From assembly GCA_031772115.1 (NCBI GenBank), contig JAPDPK010000004.1:13538001-13602000 (forward strand): a stretch of DNA of 64,000 bases, given 5' to 3'. This DNA comes from Heritiera littoralis (Eukaryota; Streptophyta; Magnoliopsida; Malvales; Malvaceae). This document shows, piece after piece, positions 53,259-64,000 of this stretch (position 1 is the first letter of the stretch; each line of letters starts with the position of its first letter). Below the pieces are notes generated by a model. The model had not been told where the DNA came from, did not search any database, and was given only the letters and a program-made list of their open reading frames with translations. The position numbers were made by a program, and so were the translations under genes.

Positions 53259-56200
53259 TGTAACGACTCGTTATCACATTTTTCACGTATTTCTATACAA
53301 CTTTTTCGGTTGGGCTGTCTGCGATGCCATTAACATTCTTTAGTGATAGTAATAAATGATAAGCATTTATTTAACAAATACGGAATATGAAATTTTTTTC
53401 ATTATTCCTTACATCTGACATCCTCTATTGTCTTTATTTCAATAAAGTAGTACTGTGTACATATGTCTGAAATGTAAAAGAGAAGTGGTTGTACTTGTCA
53501 TATTTGACATAAGTTGCCCCAGCACACTTTATGTAGCTATGTCCATCTTGGAGCTAATTCTCTAACTCCATATCTTTTTATTTATGGAGTTAAAATAAGG
53601 GGGTGAGCGAACCACACGCTCAGTAAAGGAGACGTATGCTGCTTTTTATAAAGCAAAACTATATGCCACAAAGTATTTATTTTTCCTAAAATCATACCAA
53701 GTAGGAAAACAGTGGATATACTAAACAGTACTCTCAAAACACCATTCAAATCACTTATCATACCAGTTTACAATATAAAGTAGTAAACAGTAAATAGGAT
53801 TCAACAAATCCTCTCAGTAAACAGAAATCAGTGAGTTGAGACTAGGCAACAAATAAATCATGCTCTCATTGTGTCCCCAGGAACACAAGTCATCCACTTT
53901 TGGGGTGCACCCGTAGGCCATCGCCCCTCACGGCTATCTCGGCTAGATCTATGGCCATAATCTATAGGTGGTCCTTAGGTCCACTTGCCAAGTGACCTCG
54001 AGACCGTGGATGACTTAGCGGGTCCATCAACCTTGTGACGCCCTGGGGTGCACCCATTGGTCCACCGACCTGAGCCATCACCCCAGGCGGGTCACTCAAT
54101 TACGTGAATAGTAATGCATGAACTCAGGGCCTAAAGTCTCAAAAATCACTTTTATATCTCATGAAAAACCTTTATGGAATTATTTCACCAATTTCATCAT
54201 TTTCTCAAAATGATTTATTTTCCAAAAAGGTTTTATATAATAGTAAAACAGCCCGCAATCTCACAATTTTCCGTGTGAGAAAGGCACGGGTTACACTAGC
54301 TCGCCAATGGTCAACTCACCCAATAAACTCGCCCATTTTTATAAAAAAACATGGGTTATTTTTCTTTGGTTCGTCAGGAATTTTGTTAAAACAGGGGTCG
54401 CCTGCCCAAAATATCATAAAAGGGTTCGCCCACTTTGGCTTGCCCGAATTTTATTAAAACAGGGGTCGCTCGCCCCAAAACAACATAAAAGGGTTCGCCC
54501 ACATTGGCTCGCCCGCCCTTTACCAGTTCGCCCAAATCAAAGTAATTTATCAACCAAATGCATGTCATAAACCAAAACATTTTCTCATTATTTTTATGAT
54601 ATTTTTACTCCATAGGACATGCATTTTACTTCACATACAACTCCCTTACCTGGTCTTATGAAGCCTTGCTTCCTGATCGCCTTCCCGATCGCTTTTACCG
54701 AGTACTTAATTCCCAGCTGCAAAATAATTTAATAATATTATTAATTTTTTCTTTTCCAAATATTTCCAGCAATATGGCGAGACTTAATAATCAACTAGCT
54801 CGTCCAAAAGAGTTCGCCATTTATTACTTGGCTTACATGTGGGAGTTCGCCCAACATTCTCGCCATGCCCATATTAGCTTACGTGGGAGCTCGCCCAACA
54901 TTCAACTCGCCATGCCAATGCATGTGAGTTCGCCCTACATGGCTTTCTATTCAAATTTGGGCTCGCCCATGAATTAAACTAGCGTTGGGCGACCTCGCCC
55001 ACTTGAACAAGAACTTTTAACTTGGCGAGTTCTTTATTTCCTACTCGCCTCATTGGCGATCACTAACATTCAACATGGGCGATCATAATAGTCGCCATTC
55101 TCGTCACTTTTCTAGTATTTTCCTTGTTTATTTTTGTCTATTTCCAAGACCACATCTTGTTTCTAGTTTTCATATTCTCTAAGGATTTAACTAAAAACAA
55201 GGCTACATCTATGTTTATTACTTTGTAAAACATAGAAATCTACCATTGAATATCAAGAGAACCATAAAAATATGGAACTCACGTTAACCAACTGCATTTC
55301 CAGAACATATCACTTTCTGTCTTACGTTGGCCTCATTTTGCTTATTCCTTTAGCTCATCAAACGATGGAGGAAAGGTTTTGCAAGCAGGTTTACTTGTTT
55401 AGCCAACTTAAGGATGAAGTTTAGTAGATCAAGCATGGCAGAAATAGAAGAAACTGGACATAAACTTGCAGTAGAATAGTTTTCGTGAAGAAGATGGAGT
55501 TTGCTAAATCGGTTTTCCTCAAATGTTTCTTCTTATATAGCCATGCTAATCCAATCAAACCCTATCACTTGGCCTTATCCCATTTTCTTTCATCATTTCA
55601 CGTCTCTCATGCATTAATTAGATGAAAGCAATAGCTAGGGTAAATTTTCTACCTCATTAATGGATGAAGACACCTGTGGCCAAAGAAACAGTTTGCTAGT
55701 CTTTTTCTGCACTGCTCTTGACTTATTTGCCTTCTTTGTTTTATTCCTCAACCAATAAGGTTAATTCCTTTATTGACTTTAGCATCCTCTCTTAATTTTC
55801 TTCAGCTGTGTGGCATACAAAGTCAATTTTTGCTGCAATGGTTTGAATTTATTTTCATTTTATCCACACGTGCTGATTCCAGTTCGCCTCCTCATCTTGA
55901 AACCTCAGCTCCCCAACTCAATTTCAGTTCACCAACTTAAGATTTGGCGATTACAGGCATAGTTACATTGTTGGTGATCACCGGTTATTGTTCTACTCGC
56001 CCACTTTGCTATGAGTCATGCCACAAGTTGGCGATCACATTTAGCATTTTAAATTTGGCGAGTACCTTATAGCCTTACTTGCCTACTAGGATATCATTTG
56101 CACTTCGATATGGAAGATCACGTTACTCACCATACTCACTCTTTGGGCGATCATCACTAAATTCATTTGGGCGATCATTGCCCACGCCACATTCGGACGA

Positions 56201-56484
56201 TCATCCTAACCAACTGACTTGGCGAACTCACCAATTCGCCAATAAGGTCGTTAAATCATACTCGCCCTCATCCATTGGAGATCAGCCTTTATCTTGCTCA
56301 CCCATTGGTGAGCTGCTCCACTATAGTACTCGCCCATAGAGTGTTTCACAGAAATTGCCCCATTCACATCCTAAGTTAAGGAGCTTTTTACCCAAGTGGA
56401 AATCAATATTCATTTTTTATTTAATTTCCATTATCAAATTTTTATGAAATTAGGGTCTACAGTAGTGTAGAATCAGGTCTTACA
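53259..56484 (-). repeat. Tekay-2 LTR, right copy (3226 bp)
   Basis: It aligns with 46135-49393 along its whole length, with a shortened GGCGA stretch near 54300. A TATA box lies at 55532-55539 (minus). It ends GGTCTTACA at 56484, followed by the CAAGT target copy and the rest of the interrupted LTR. Confidence 0.9.
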
Positions 56485-56489
56485 CAAGT

Positions 56490-57371
56490 GATTACAAGGA
56501 TTAAGCACAAGTAAAAGCCTATACAAGATTTGTGCTAAGCTATACAAGAAATATGTGAATGATGGAAGATGAAGACTTTGTAGCTCTTGATTTGTTGTTG
56601 AGGCTTGAGGATTTGAGGAATAAGAGTTTTGGAGTTGCTGAGTAGTTCCTCTTGCTTTCTTTAGCTTCTAAGCCTCTATTTATAGTCCCTTAGATGTATT
56701 CTAGCCGTTGGGTGGAGCCAAAATCGAATATGATCGTTGTATCTCACAAAACTAGCCGTTACAGGCTATTTTCGAGCAAAGGGATCGATCCCTTCCCATA
56801 GGGGATCGATCCCTTCATTCCAGATTTCATTATTCTGGGCTGAAGGAATTTTCTCTATCATTGGGAGCCATTCTGCCATTAGGGGATTGATTCCTTCCCT
56901 TAGGGGATCGATCCCTTTATTCCAGAATTGAGTATTCTGGGCTGATGGACCTTTTCTTTCACCAAATTGCTTACTGTCACTAGGGGATCGATCCCATCCC
57001 TTAGGGGATCGATCCCATGCTTCAAGAAGGCCTATTTTCTGCACTTTTGAGTTAGAAATGATCTGACCTTTGATCCTAATCCAACCCAAAACATTTTGAA
57101 ATTTTTGTGGGAGTTTTTCTTGACTTTCTTTAATGAAAACATGGTCCAAAAATTCATCAAGTAATTTTCTAAAATATTTAAAACATTTTATAAAATATTA
57201 AGACCAATAAGAATATGTAATTAAATCATGGTCTTAATATTTGATATGATCACTTGAAAATGGATTGGGAAAATCATGTGTGATAAGGCAAATTTACAAT
57301 ATGAATAAAAACATTAAAGCTTACTTAAGTTTTTGTCATTTCAAAATACATATGGCAATTTAAAGCTAACA
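56490..57371 (-). repeat. Sirevirus-like right LTR, second part
   Basis: It continues the LTR interrupted at 46134. It carries the TATA box (56676-56684, minus) and five perfect GGGATCGATCCC palindromes (56781, 56802, 56904, 56984 and 57005) plus a decayed one at about 56882. It ends GCTAACA, followed by the target copy GCCTA. Confidence 0.9.
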
Positions 57372-57376
57372 GCCTA

Positions 57377-58921
57377 TTTATCAATATATATATATATATT
57401 TATATATATATTACATTACGTTACATTACCTTAGCTAGCTAAGTAGATTTTAAGGAAACATGGAATATTTCATAACTTCACAACGTTCTTATTACAACGA
57501 AATAAAAATTTATAATTTTAATCTTGTGCAACAAAAAATCAAAATTTTATTTTCATTTTAAAAAAAGTTTTATGCTTATTTAAATGTGATCCGTTTTTCC
57601 TTGAATTACCTTTTACATTTCTCTTTGTTGGGTCTGAAGGATGTAAACGAATAAAATTTTTCACGAATAGTTTGTAGACATATTTAGTTTTTGTTTGTTT
57701 GTATTCATTTATTTAGTTAAATGATATAAAACAATATTTTGATATTTGTTTATTAAATGAACCAAATACAAATAGGGATATATTTCATTTGTTTACGTTT
57801 GCAATCAAATTCGTTTGCACTTCATTTCAAGCTCATTTATTTGTTGTTTGATAATATTATATAATTAAAATTACATATTTATCCCCAAGTCATATTACCC
57901 AAATCCTAATTTTTTACTTTTCAACCCTCATTCTCAATTCTTCCACATACCACCTTCGGCTAATCTTTTACTTTTGAACTTTTCACCCTACATCTGAATA
58001 CCTGATACTTCCTTCCTCTTCTTCATATCCATCTATGTCACTGCCAATTTTTCTCACTACCTATGGTGGCTATAAACCACTCATTTTGATCGAGAACTTT
58101 TAATGTGTATTGGACCTTAACTAAAATATAGAGCAAGTAAATGGGGGCTCAAATGGGTCAATTTTTTATTAGAGTTTGGTTTTAATTACTCCGTCTATTT
58201 TTATTCATTTTATTTGTGTTTGTTAGGATATATTAAGTAAATTTAGATCATTTAAGATAATTAAATTAGCAAATTAGGTAAACTAGAATAATTTAGATAA
58301 AATTAGGGTTTAAATTAATTAGATAATTTAGGGAATTATATAAATTAAGTAAATAAGATAATAGGATAAATATATAAAATAAAAAGAGATCAAGAGATAA
58401 CAATAAAAAATAAAAAATGATAAATCAAGAAAATAGAAATTTGATTCAATCTTGTCTTTATTCAGACACGTCACTAATATCCAACATTAATGTAGAGAAG
58501 CTCTTAACAAACTCACGCACCATTCTTGTTTAAACCAATTTCGCAGCATTCTTCAAGCCATGTACACCACATCTTGAAGAAAGAGCTAGTTTTTTATTTC
58601 TTGTTCAAGGTCACTCTAAATTTTAATTTTATGAAATAGATAAACATAAATAATTTTTCATCTTTGTATTATGTACATAACATATTGCAAGTTGTTAGTT
58701 TAAATTTTTTAAGTGTTCATAAACATGTTTGATTATACATTTACGAAATCATTCGTTTATATATTCATTTAATGTTTACAAATGAATTCGTTTAAGCTAA
58801 ATGAGCTCATTAGCATAAATCAACTGAACATTTTAATACCTAAACGCCGAGCTCGAACATAATATAAAAATTATTAACCAATATGAATCGAACATGAATC
58901 AAACATTAGCAATACTAAAAA
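57377..58921. other. AT-rich DNA without recognised features
   Basis: About 1.5 kb. A (TA)n-like tract lies at 57385-57415. Related words GTAAACGAAT / ATTCGTTTA at 57645-57800 and 58730-58800 in opposite orientation hint at an old inverted-repeat transposon, but I could not define its ends. No FRS exon was recognised. Confidence 0.4.
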
Positions 58922-58929
58922 GTAAACGA

Positions 58930-60028
58930 GGTTTAGGTGGGGTTCTAATCTTGGTTGGAGTGATATCTTAACGAGGATGCTTTGGCCTCGACGTAGCTCT
59001 GCTATCTTTTTTCTTCACTTCAGCAATCAACTGGCGTGAATGTTCGGTTTTGGGAGTACTGCTGTTGAGTTTTGGGAGGAGGTTCTTCTACCTGAGGATG
59101 GGACTCAATTGCTTATTTGACAGGATGTTTGGACCTTGGCATGTACCTCCAATTTGGCACGATTGGTTACCTAACCTTGGTCAGCTGCAAATGCTGTGAA
59201 ATAAATATTCAGCTGATATTTAATGGTCATTGGGTTTTTGTGTTCTGCTAACATTCACACTCCTTGCGGAACAGAGGTTTAGTTGATTTGGTGACATAAA
59301 AGTCTTGAGCTTTATTAAAAGGTTGCAGGGGTTGGGTTGTTGCAAGAAACTAATTACTCCCAAGTTTCCAAGTCGCAATTTCTTTCAAGTATCGCTGTCT
59401 TGGTGTCCATTTCATTCAATGTGAGGACAGTTAATGTTGGTGTTCAGTCTTTTTAATCTTTGATTGGGCGCTTTTATTGTTGTCGAGGTGAGGTCTTTGT
59501 TTATTTTCTTTTTTGCTAAACTGTGCCATGATGGGTTTTAAGTTCTCCTTGCATTGTTTGTCGAGATTGGTTTTCTTGCAAGGGGTTCCCATTTGTTTTT
59601 GAAGTTTGGCATATCAACTGTTCGAAGTTTTGTCGAGAACAGAATAGAGCTGTTTTCTATGCATCGTTTTGGTATCTTTGGAATCCTTACCCCCTCGCGC
59701 ACCTTTTATCATCAAAATAGCAACTCATTTTGAAGAGGCTGAGATCTAACTTGGGCGCCTTTGTACAAGTAAAGTCGCTGGAGCAACAAACAATGACAAA
59801 GCAAGGTGGCGTTAGTTACTGTAGGTATGGCTAGACAAAATTAATTCATAGCCTGCTGGCATTGCAATGTCTTGTCAGCTTTTGCTGTGTTTTTTTTTTC
59901 CTTTACCTTTGTTGCAGCTGTAAGTTGCGAGTCATTTGCTTGGTGATGTTGTTCATTTGCATCTGGAGTCTTGTCTCTGGTTTGCATTTATCCCAATCAA
60001 TAAAATTTTGGCTTATAAAAAAAAAAGG
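58930..60028 (+). mobile_element. Poly(A)-ended retroposed insertion, probably a 5'-truncated LINE
   Basis: It ends AATCAATAAAATTTTGGCTT, TAT and a run of ten A (60017-60026), the usual plant LINE 3' end. GTAAACGA occurs on both sides (58922-58929 and 60029-60036), a possible 8-bp target duplication. The 1.1-kb body shows no clear protein, so family assignment rests on the tail only. Confidence 0.55.
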
Positions 60029-60036
60029 GTAAACGA

Positions 60037-60351
60037 CGGAACAAATACATTGCTTGATTCGTTTATCCCCTATTCTATACTAGCTAGGTTTTATCCCCTG
60101 GTTCTCGAATATTCTTAGTTTTTTTATTTCATTTAATATTTATTTATTGTATAATAAAAGAATTGAAAAAAAATTTTAGTTGCCCCAATCGAGGAGCATC
60201 TGTATTGCTTGTTATTATAAAACTACAACTAAAAAATATCCAAAGAAAGGCTTAAATTTTGCTAAAAAAACGGTAATAAGTTTTTTTTTTTTTACTATTA
60301 TAACTTCATTTATAAAAGATCAAATTTTAACAAAAAAACTGGCTCTCTCGA
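60037..60351. other. Short spacer before the next LINE
   Basis: About 315 bp, AT-rich, with homopolymers (60280-60292). It may include the LINE 5' untranslated region; no boundary was found. Confidence 0.4.
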
Positions 60352-60828
60352 TGACTTCTTTCTCCCAGTCCACCTTCAATCCCTCTCTGTTTTTGTTAAT
60401 AACATTCCACCAAATATTCACTGGAGATGGCTTAAACAAATCTTCCAACACCATGAAAATGTTGAGAATGTTTACATCCCACAGAAGAGAAGCAGATTGG
60501 GAAGAAAGTTTGGTTTTGTGAGATTCTCAAGTTGGAATGATGCCAAGAACGCTGTAGATAGACTCCATGGGGCATGGGTCCTAGATTACAAACTAGATGT
60601 AGATTTTGCTAGAAATAAAGCAAGTCTAGTCATATGGAAAAGAGTAGATGATCAGAAAACGAAGAACATGCCCGATCCCTCCAAAAGTACTTCTTCTACA
60701 AATGCCAAAACAGGTGGTGACAAACTAAACGTAGTAGAGATTGAGCAGATCGATGTGCAAGACACAAAATGGCTTGAAACATCTGCAATAGCTTCGGTTA
60801 AAGATCCCTTGAATCTTCACAATCTTAA
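60352..60828 (+). pseudogene. LINE ORF1 5' part with RRM, interrupted by an LTR
   Basis: The RRM (60388-60620) reads LSVFVNNIPPNIHWRWLKQI, then VYIPQRRSRLGRKFGFVRFS, NAVDRLHGAWVLDYKLDVDF. RNP2-like and RNP1-like motifs are present and close to the LINE at 38947-39216. A linker follows, then VQDTKWLETSAIASV, which corresponds to the start of the DUF4283 region of that LINE. The frame is open from the RRM onward, but the RRM frame has no ATG (the ATG at 60352 is in another frame), so the start has decayed. At 60829 a Tekay-type LTR cuts the ORF; the rest lies beyond the window. Confidence 0.82.
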
Positions 60829-63800
60829 TGTAAGACCCAATTTTATAATATTGTACACCATAATTTGATGAATTGTGATGGTGGAAATTAAATAAATAAT
60901 GAATGTTGATTTCCACTGGGGTGAAAAGCTCCTTAACTTAGGATGTGAATGGAGCAATTTCTGTGAAACATTCAATGGGTGAGTAGTATAGTGGAAAAGC
61001 TCGCCAATGGGCGAACAAGATAGGACGATCGCCAATGGTTGATGGCGAGTTTGATGATGGTGAGTAACGTGATTTTCCATAGAGAGGCTCAAATGATAGC
61101 CTAGTAGGCGAGTAAGGCAATAAGGTACTCGCCAAATGAAAATGATAAATGTGATCGCCCACTTACTGCATGAATCATAGTAAGGTAGGCGAGTAGAGCA
61201 ATACCCGGTGATCGCCAAACCTCAATGTGATCTCCTAAGGGAAAGAAATCAGCTCATATGGCAAGTTAAGGTATATTAGCGAGCTAAGAAGCTGGCGATC
61301 TGGATTAAAATTGGCAAACTGAAATTGAGTTGGCGAGCTGAGGCCTCAAGTTGAGTAGGCGAACTGGAATCAACACGTGTGGACAAAATGGAAATAAAAG
61401 CTGGCAACCTCGACATAATAAATCAGAACCGTACAGCCAAAATTGACTTTGTACGCCACACGGTTGAAGAAAATTAAGAGAGGCTACTAAAGTCTAACAC
61501 ATGATAAATCTTATTGGCTACTATGTGTGGGAATTGCGGTTGTGTTGGACAGTAATAATAGAGAAGGTTAAAGTCAATAAAGGATTTATCCTTATTGGTT
61601 GAAGAATAAAACAAAGAAGGCAAATAAGTCAATAACGTGTAGGAAGAAAAGAGTTCCAACTGATTTCTTTTGCTGCAATGTTCTTCAAGAATTAACGCAA
61701 CATATGATGCTTAGAGGAGAAGGAGAATGGAAGTCAACAAAGGTGCAGCAAAAGTGGACTTTGATGACACTTTATTACTGTTACACGTTATTTTCTTCAA
61801 TCTGTTAAAAGGTTGATCAAATCTGCTTGTTAAGTGTAAATTAAGAAATTAATTAAAGGTTGACGTGGCTGGAAAGTATTTGTGGAAATATAAAACAAAG
61901 TCAATAGAAGAAGCAAAAAGGAGTGTGGAAGGGAGAATTTCACGCCACCTTGAGCTGCAGTTTTTTTCATGCATTAAATGAATGATTGACCCATGAAATG
62001 ATGAAGAAATATGATAAGGTGCTATGTGGATTGTTAGTATTGGTTAGTAAGGATAAAGAGAAGAATAAATAAGCAAGAAGGTTGCAGCAAAGTTGCTTTC
62101 TTCACTACCGAATATGCCATCTATGAGAGCCAAACTTTGTCTCGATTTCTATCCTGGTTCTTTGCTTCGGTTCAGCTAAGAAATGAATTGAGAGAAATTC
62201 CATGGTGACATTCAACCTTCCTTGCTTACTCAACCTCTATTCAATTGAAGAATCAAATAGAATTCAAGCTAGAGGGCTAACGTGGAGGAGGAAAAAACAG
62301 AAAACAAATTCTGTTTTAGAAACATAAATTGATTAAGGTGAGATTTAATGGTTTCTTGAGATTTAATGATATATTTCTATGATTTCGAGTATGAGAAGCA
62401 TGATTATAGTCTTGCTTTTGATTTATTCTTGTTAGATCATAGAAATCGAATAAATTCATATCTTGAAGTAGATGAAGAATAAAATGAAACTGGGTTGAAA
62501 TTGTAGTAAGATGATGGAAAATCATTAAAGGAAACTAGAACAAGATGTGATCCAGAAAATAATCGACAATAAACAAGGGAAGTGCTGGAAATGGTGTAAG
62601 AGAGATGAGAATGGGCGAGCTAAACTATTATGGGCGAGCTGGTATGGTGGGCGAGGATGCCACATGCTAGTTGATAGGCGAGCCCACCCCTGAATAAAAA
62701 GCCGTGTATGACGAACCCACATGCATAGGCATGGCGAGTTGAATAGCGGGTGAGCTCTAATGCATATGCATGGCAAGTTGATTGTGGGCGAACTCCCATG
62801 TGTAAGCCTATTAGTGGATGGCGAGCTCTGCTGGGTGAGCTAGTAGATTAGTCTTAATTTTTGCCAAAGTGTTGGAAATATTTGAAAAGAAAATATTAAT
62901 AGTTTTAATAACTTACTTTGTAGCCGGGAATTATGGACTCGGTAAAACCGATCGGGAAGGCGATCGAGAAGCAAGGCTTCGTAAGACCAAGTAAGGGAGA
63001 TGTGTGTGAAGTGAATGCATGTCCTGTGGAGCTAAATTTTATGAAATTATTGAGAAATTGTTTTGGTTTATGACATGCATTAATTTGATAAATCGTTTGA
63101 TTTGGTCGAACTGGTCAAAGGGCGGGCGAACCAAAGTGGGCGAACCCTTTTATGATTTTTGGGGCGGGCAAGCCAAATTGGGCGAGTTGACCATGGAAGT
63201 GCCGCATTGGGCGAGTTAACCATGGAAGTACCTCATTGGGCGAGTTGACCATGGTAGTGCCGCATTTGGGCTAGTTGACCATGGGCAAGACCCTAATGGG
63301 CGAACTGACATGGGCAAGTTGCTATGGGCGAGCCAGTTTTACTTGTTTTAAAATGCAAAGGTTGGCGGGCGAACACTAGTTCAACGCAATGGGTGAACTG
63401 ACCATAGGCGAGCCGCTATGGGCGAGCTGACCATAGGCGAGCAGGTTTTAAATATGTTTTCTCACACGAAAATTTGAGAAAATAATTGGCTATTTTTATT
63501 TGTCTATTGTAAACAGAAAGCCTAAAACCTTTTTGGAAAACAAATCATTTTGAGGAAATGATGAAATTTATGAAATATTCCTTACCGGTTAGTTATGAGA
63601 TATAAATTGAATTTTGAGACTTTAGGCCCTTAGTTTCATGCATTATTATTCACGAGGCTGATGGACCCGCTAAGTCATCAGAGGTCTCGAGGTCACTTGG
63701 CAAGTGAACCCGAGGATCACCTATAGATTATGGCCATAGATCTACTGTATCCATGTGGGGATGATTATTCCGTTCCTGAGGGGGGGAACGATGATAGCAT

Positions 63801-64000
63801 GATTTATTTGTAGGATGATGCCTAGTCTCAACTTATTGATTTCTGTTTACTGAAAGGATTTACTGAATCCTATTCATGGTTTACTATAAATTGTTTAGCC
63901 ATTGATTTTAATGGTGTGTTGAGAGTATTGTTTACTATATCCACTGTTTTCCTACTTGGTATGATTTTAGGAAAAATAAATATTTTGTGGCATATAGTTT
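60829..64000 (+). mobile_element. Tekay-type LTR, cut by the window end
   Basis: It starts TGTAAGACCC, as the coding-sense start of the Tekay LTRs. It aligns with the reverse of the Tekay-2 LTR, including TCCTTAACTTAGGATGTGAA near its start and TTTTGTGGCATATAGTTT at 64000. By that alignment about 390 bp of the LTR lie outside. GGCGA clusters are at 60980-61390 and 62610-63450, with a 29-bp minisatellite at 63180-63310. It may be a solo LTR or the 5' LTR of a plus-strand element; the window cannot tell. Confidence 0.87.

Larger units (their letters stand above)
46135..56484 (-). mobile_element. Second Tekay-type gypsy element (Tekay-2), 10.35 kb, mostly decayed inside
   Basis: LTRs at 46135-49393 (3259 bp) and 53259-56484 (3226 bp) begin TGTAACGAC and end GGTCTTACA. 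The polypurine tract follows the left LTR and a tRNA-iMet-like primer site (TGGTATCAAAGC, minus sense) precedes the right one at about 53240-53251. Only integrase and chromodomain pieces remain (49542-50353), and the remaining 2.9 kb of interior has no recognisable gag-pol. It sits in the right LTR of the Sirevirus-like element with a 5-bp duplication (TAAGT/CAAGT). The LTRs differ by several percent, so it is older than Tekay-1. Confidence 0.88.
39662..57371 (-). mobile_element. Sirevirus-like Ty1/copia element with gag only, hosting a nested gypsy element
   Basis: It is flanked by the 5-bp duplication GCCTA (39657-39661 and 57372-57376). LTRs begin TGTTGGCTCTATAGGC, continue GGGGTGAAT and end AACA. 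The left LTR is 39662-41025; the right LTR is 45642-46134 joined to 56490-57371. Primer site (TGATATCAGAGC near 45625-45640, minus sense) and polypurine tract (AAAAAAGGGGAGA near 41027-41039, minus sense) are present. The coding part is gag remnants at about 43740-45284. No protease, integrase, RT or RNase H was found. The LTR start wording, acidic gag, and palindromes upstream of the TATA box fit Sireviruses. Confidence 0.85.

Noticed and set aside
57640..58800. Possible hAT-type inverted-repeat element
   Set aside because: GTAAACGAAT-like words occur in both orientations but I could find neither clear terminal repeats nor an 8-bp target duplication.
61599..61808. Small open frames in the last LTR
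   Set aside because: They are not conserved in the aligned Tekay-2 LTRs and have no domain.

Overview
The window is nuclear DNA from a flowering plant, most likely a eudicot. The evidence is nested LTR retrotransposons with plant-type primer sites, L1-type LINEs with RRM/DUF4283 ORF1 proteins, Mutator-like elements with 9-bp target duplications, and one plant-specific FAR1-RELATED SEQUENCE (FRS) gene with GT-AG introns. I see no intact host gene, rRNA, tRNA or CRISPR array. Nearly everything is transposable element, and boundaries were set by matching terminal repeats and target-site duplications (TSDs) by eye.

Layout. (1) 1-9420: a Ty3/gypsy chromovirus of Tekay/Del type on the minus strand ('Tekay-1'). 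Its left LTR is cut by the window edge and its gag-pol is broken by stops, frameshifts and a 223-bp tandem duplication. (2) 9421-24840: a LINE ORF1 remnant split by a 13.94-kb LTR element (10388-24327, TSD CAACT). That element is nearly unmutated, with a Tat/Ogre-type primer site, two intact gag-like ORFs, no pol, and two tandem arrays before the 3' LTR. (3) 24840-29640: AT-rich DNA and a gypsy LTR remnant split by a Mutator-like element. (4) 29652-39309: a dead FRS gene. Its large intron holds a second, inverted member of the same Mutator-like family. Its coiled-coil exon is split by a LINE with an 18-bp TSD that carries only ORF1 and is itself split by a solo Tekay-type LTR. (5) 39662-57371: a Sirevirus-like Ty1/copia element (TSD GCCTA) with only gag remnants, whose right LTR is split by a second Tekay-type element (46135-56484). 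(6) 57377-64000: AT-rich DNA, a poly(A)-ended insertion, and a second RRM-type LINE ORF1 interrupted at 60829 by another Tekay-type LTR that runs off the window.

Relative ages follow from nesting and LTR divergence. The FRS gene is oldest, then the LINEs and Mutator-like elements, the Sirevirus-like element and the Tekay insertions. The 13.9-kb gag-only element is youngest, with about three LTR substitutions plus one microsatellite length change. The recurring theme is elements that keep a structural (gag or ORF1) gene and lack enzymes: the Tat/Ogre-like element, the Sirevirus-like element and the LINE. All would need help in trans. The 13.9-kb element is the best candidate for something new.
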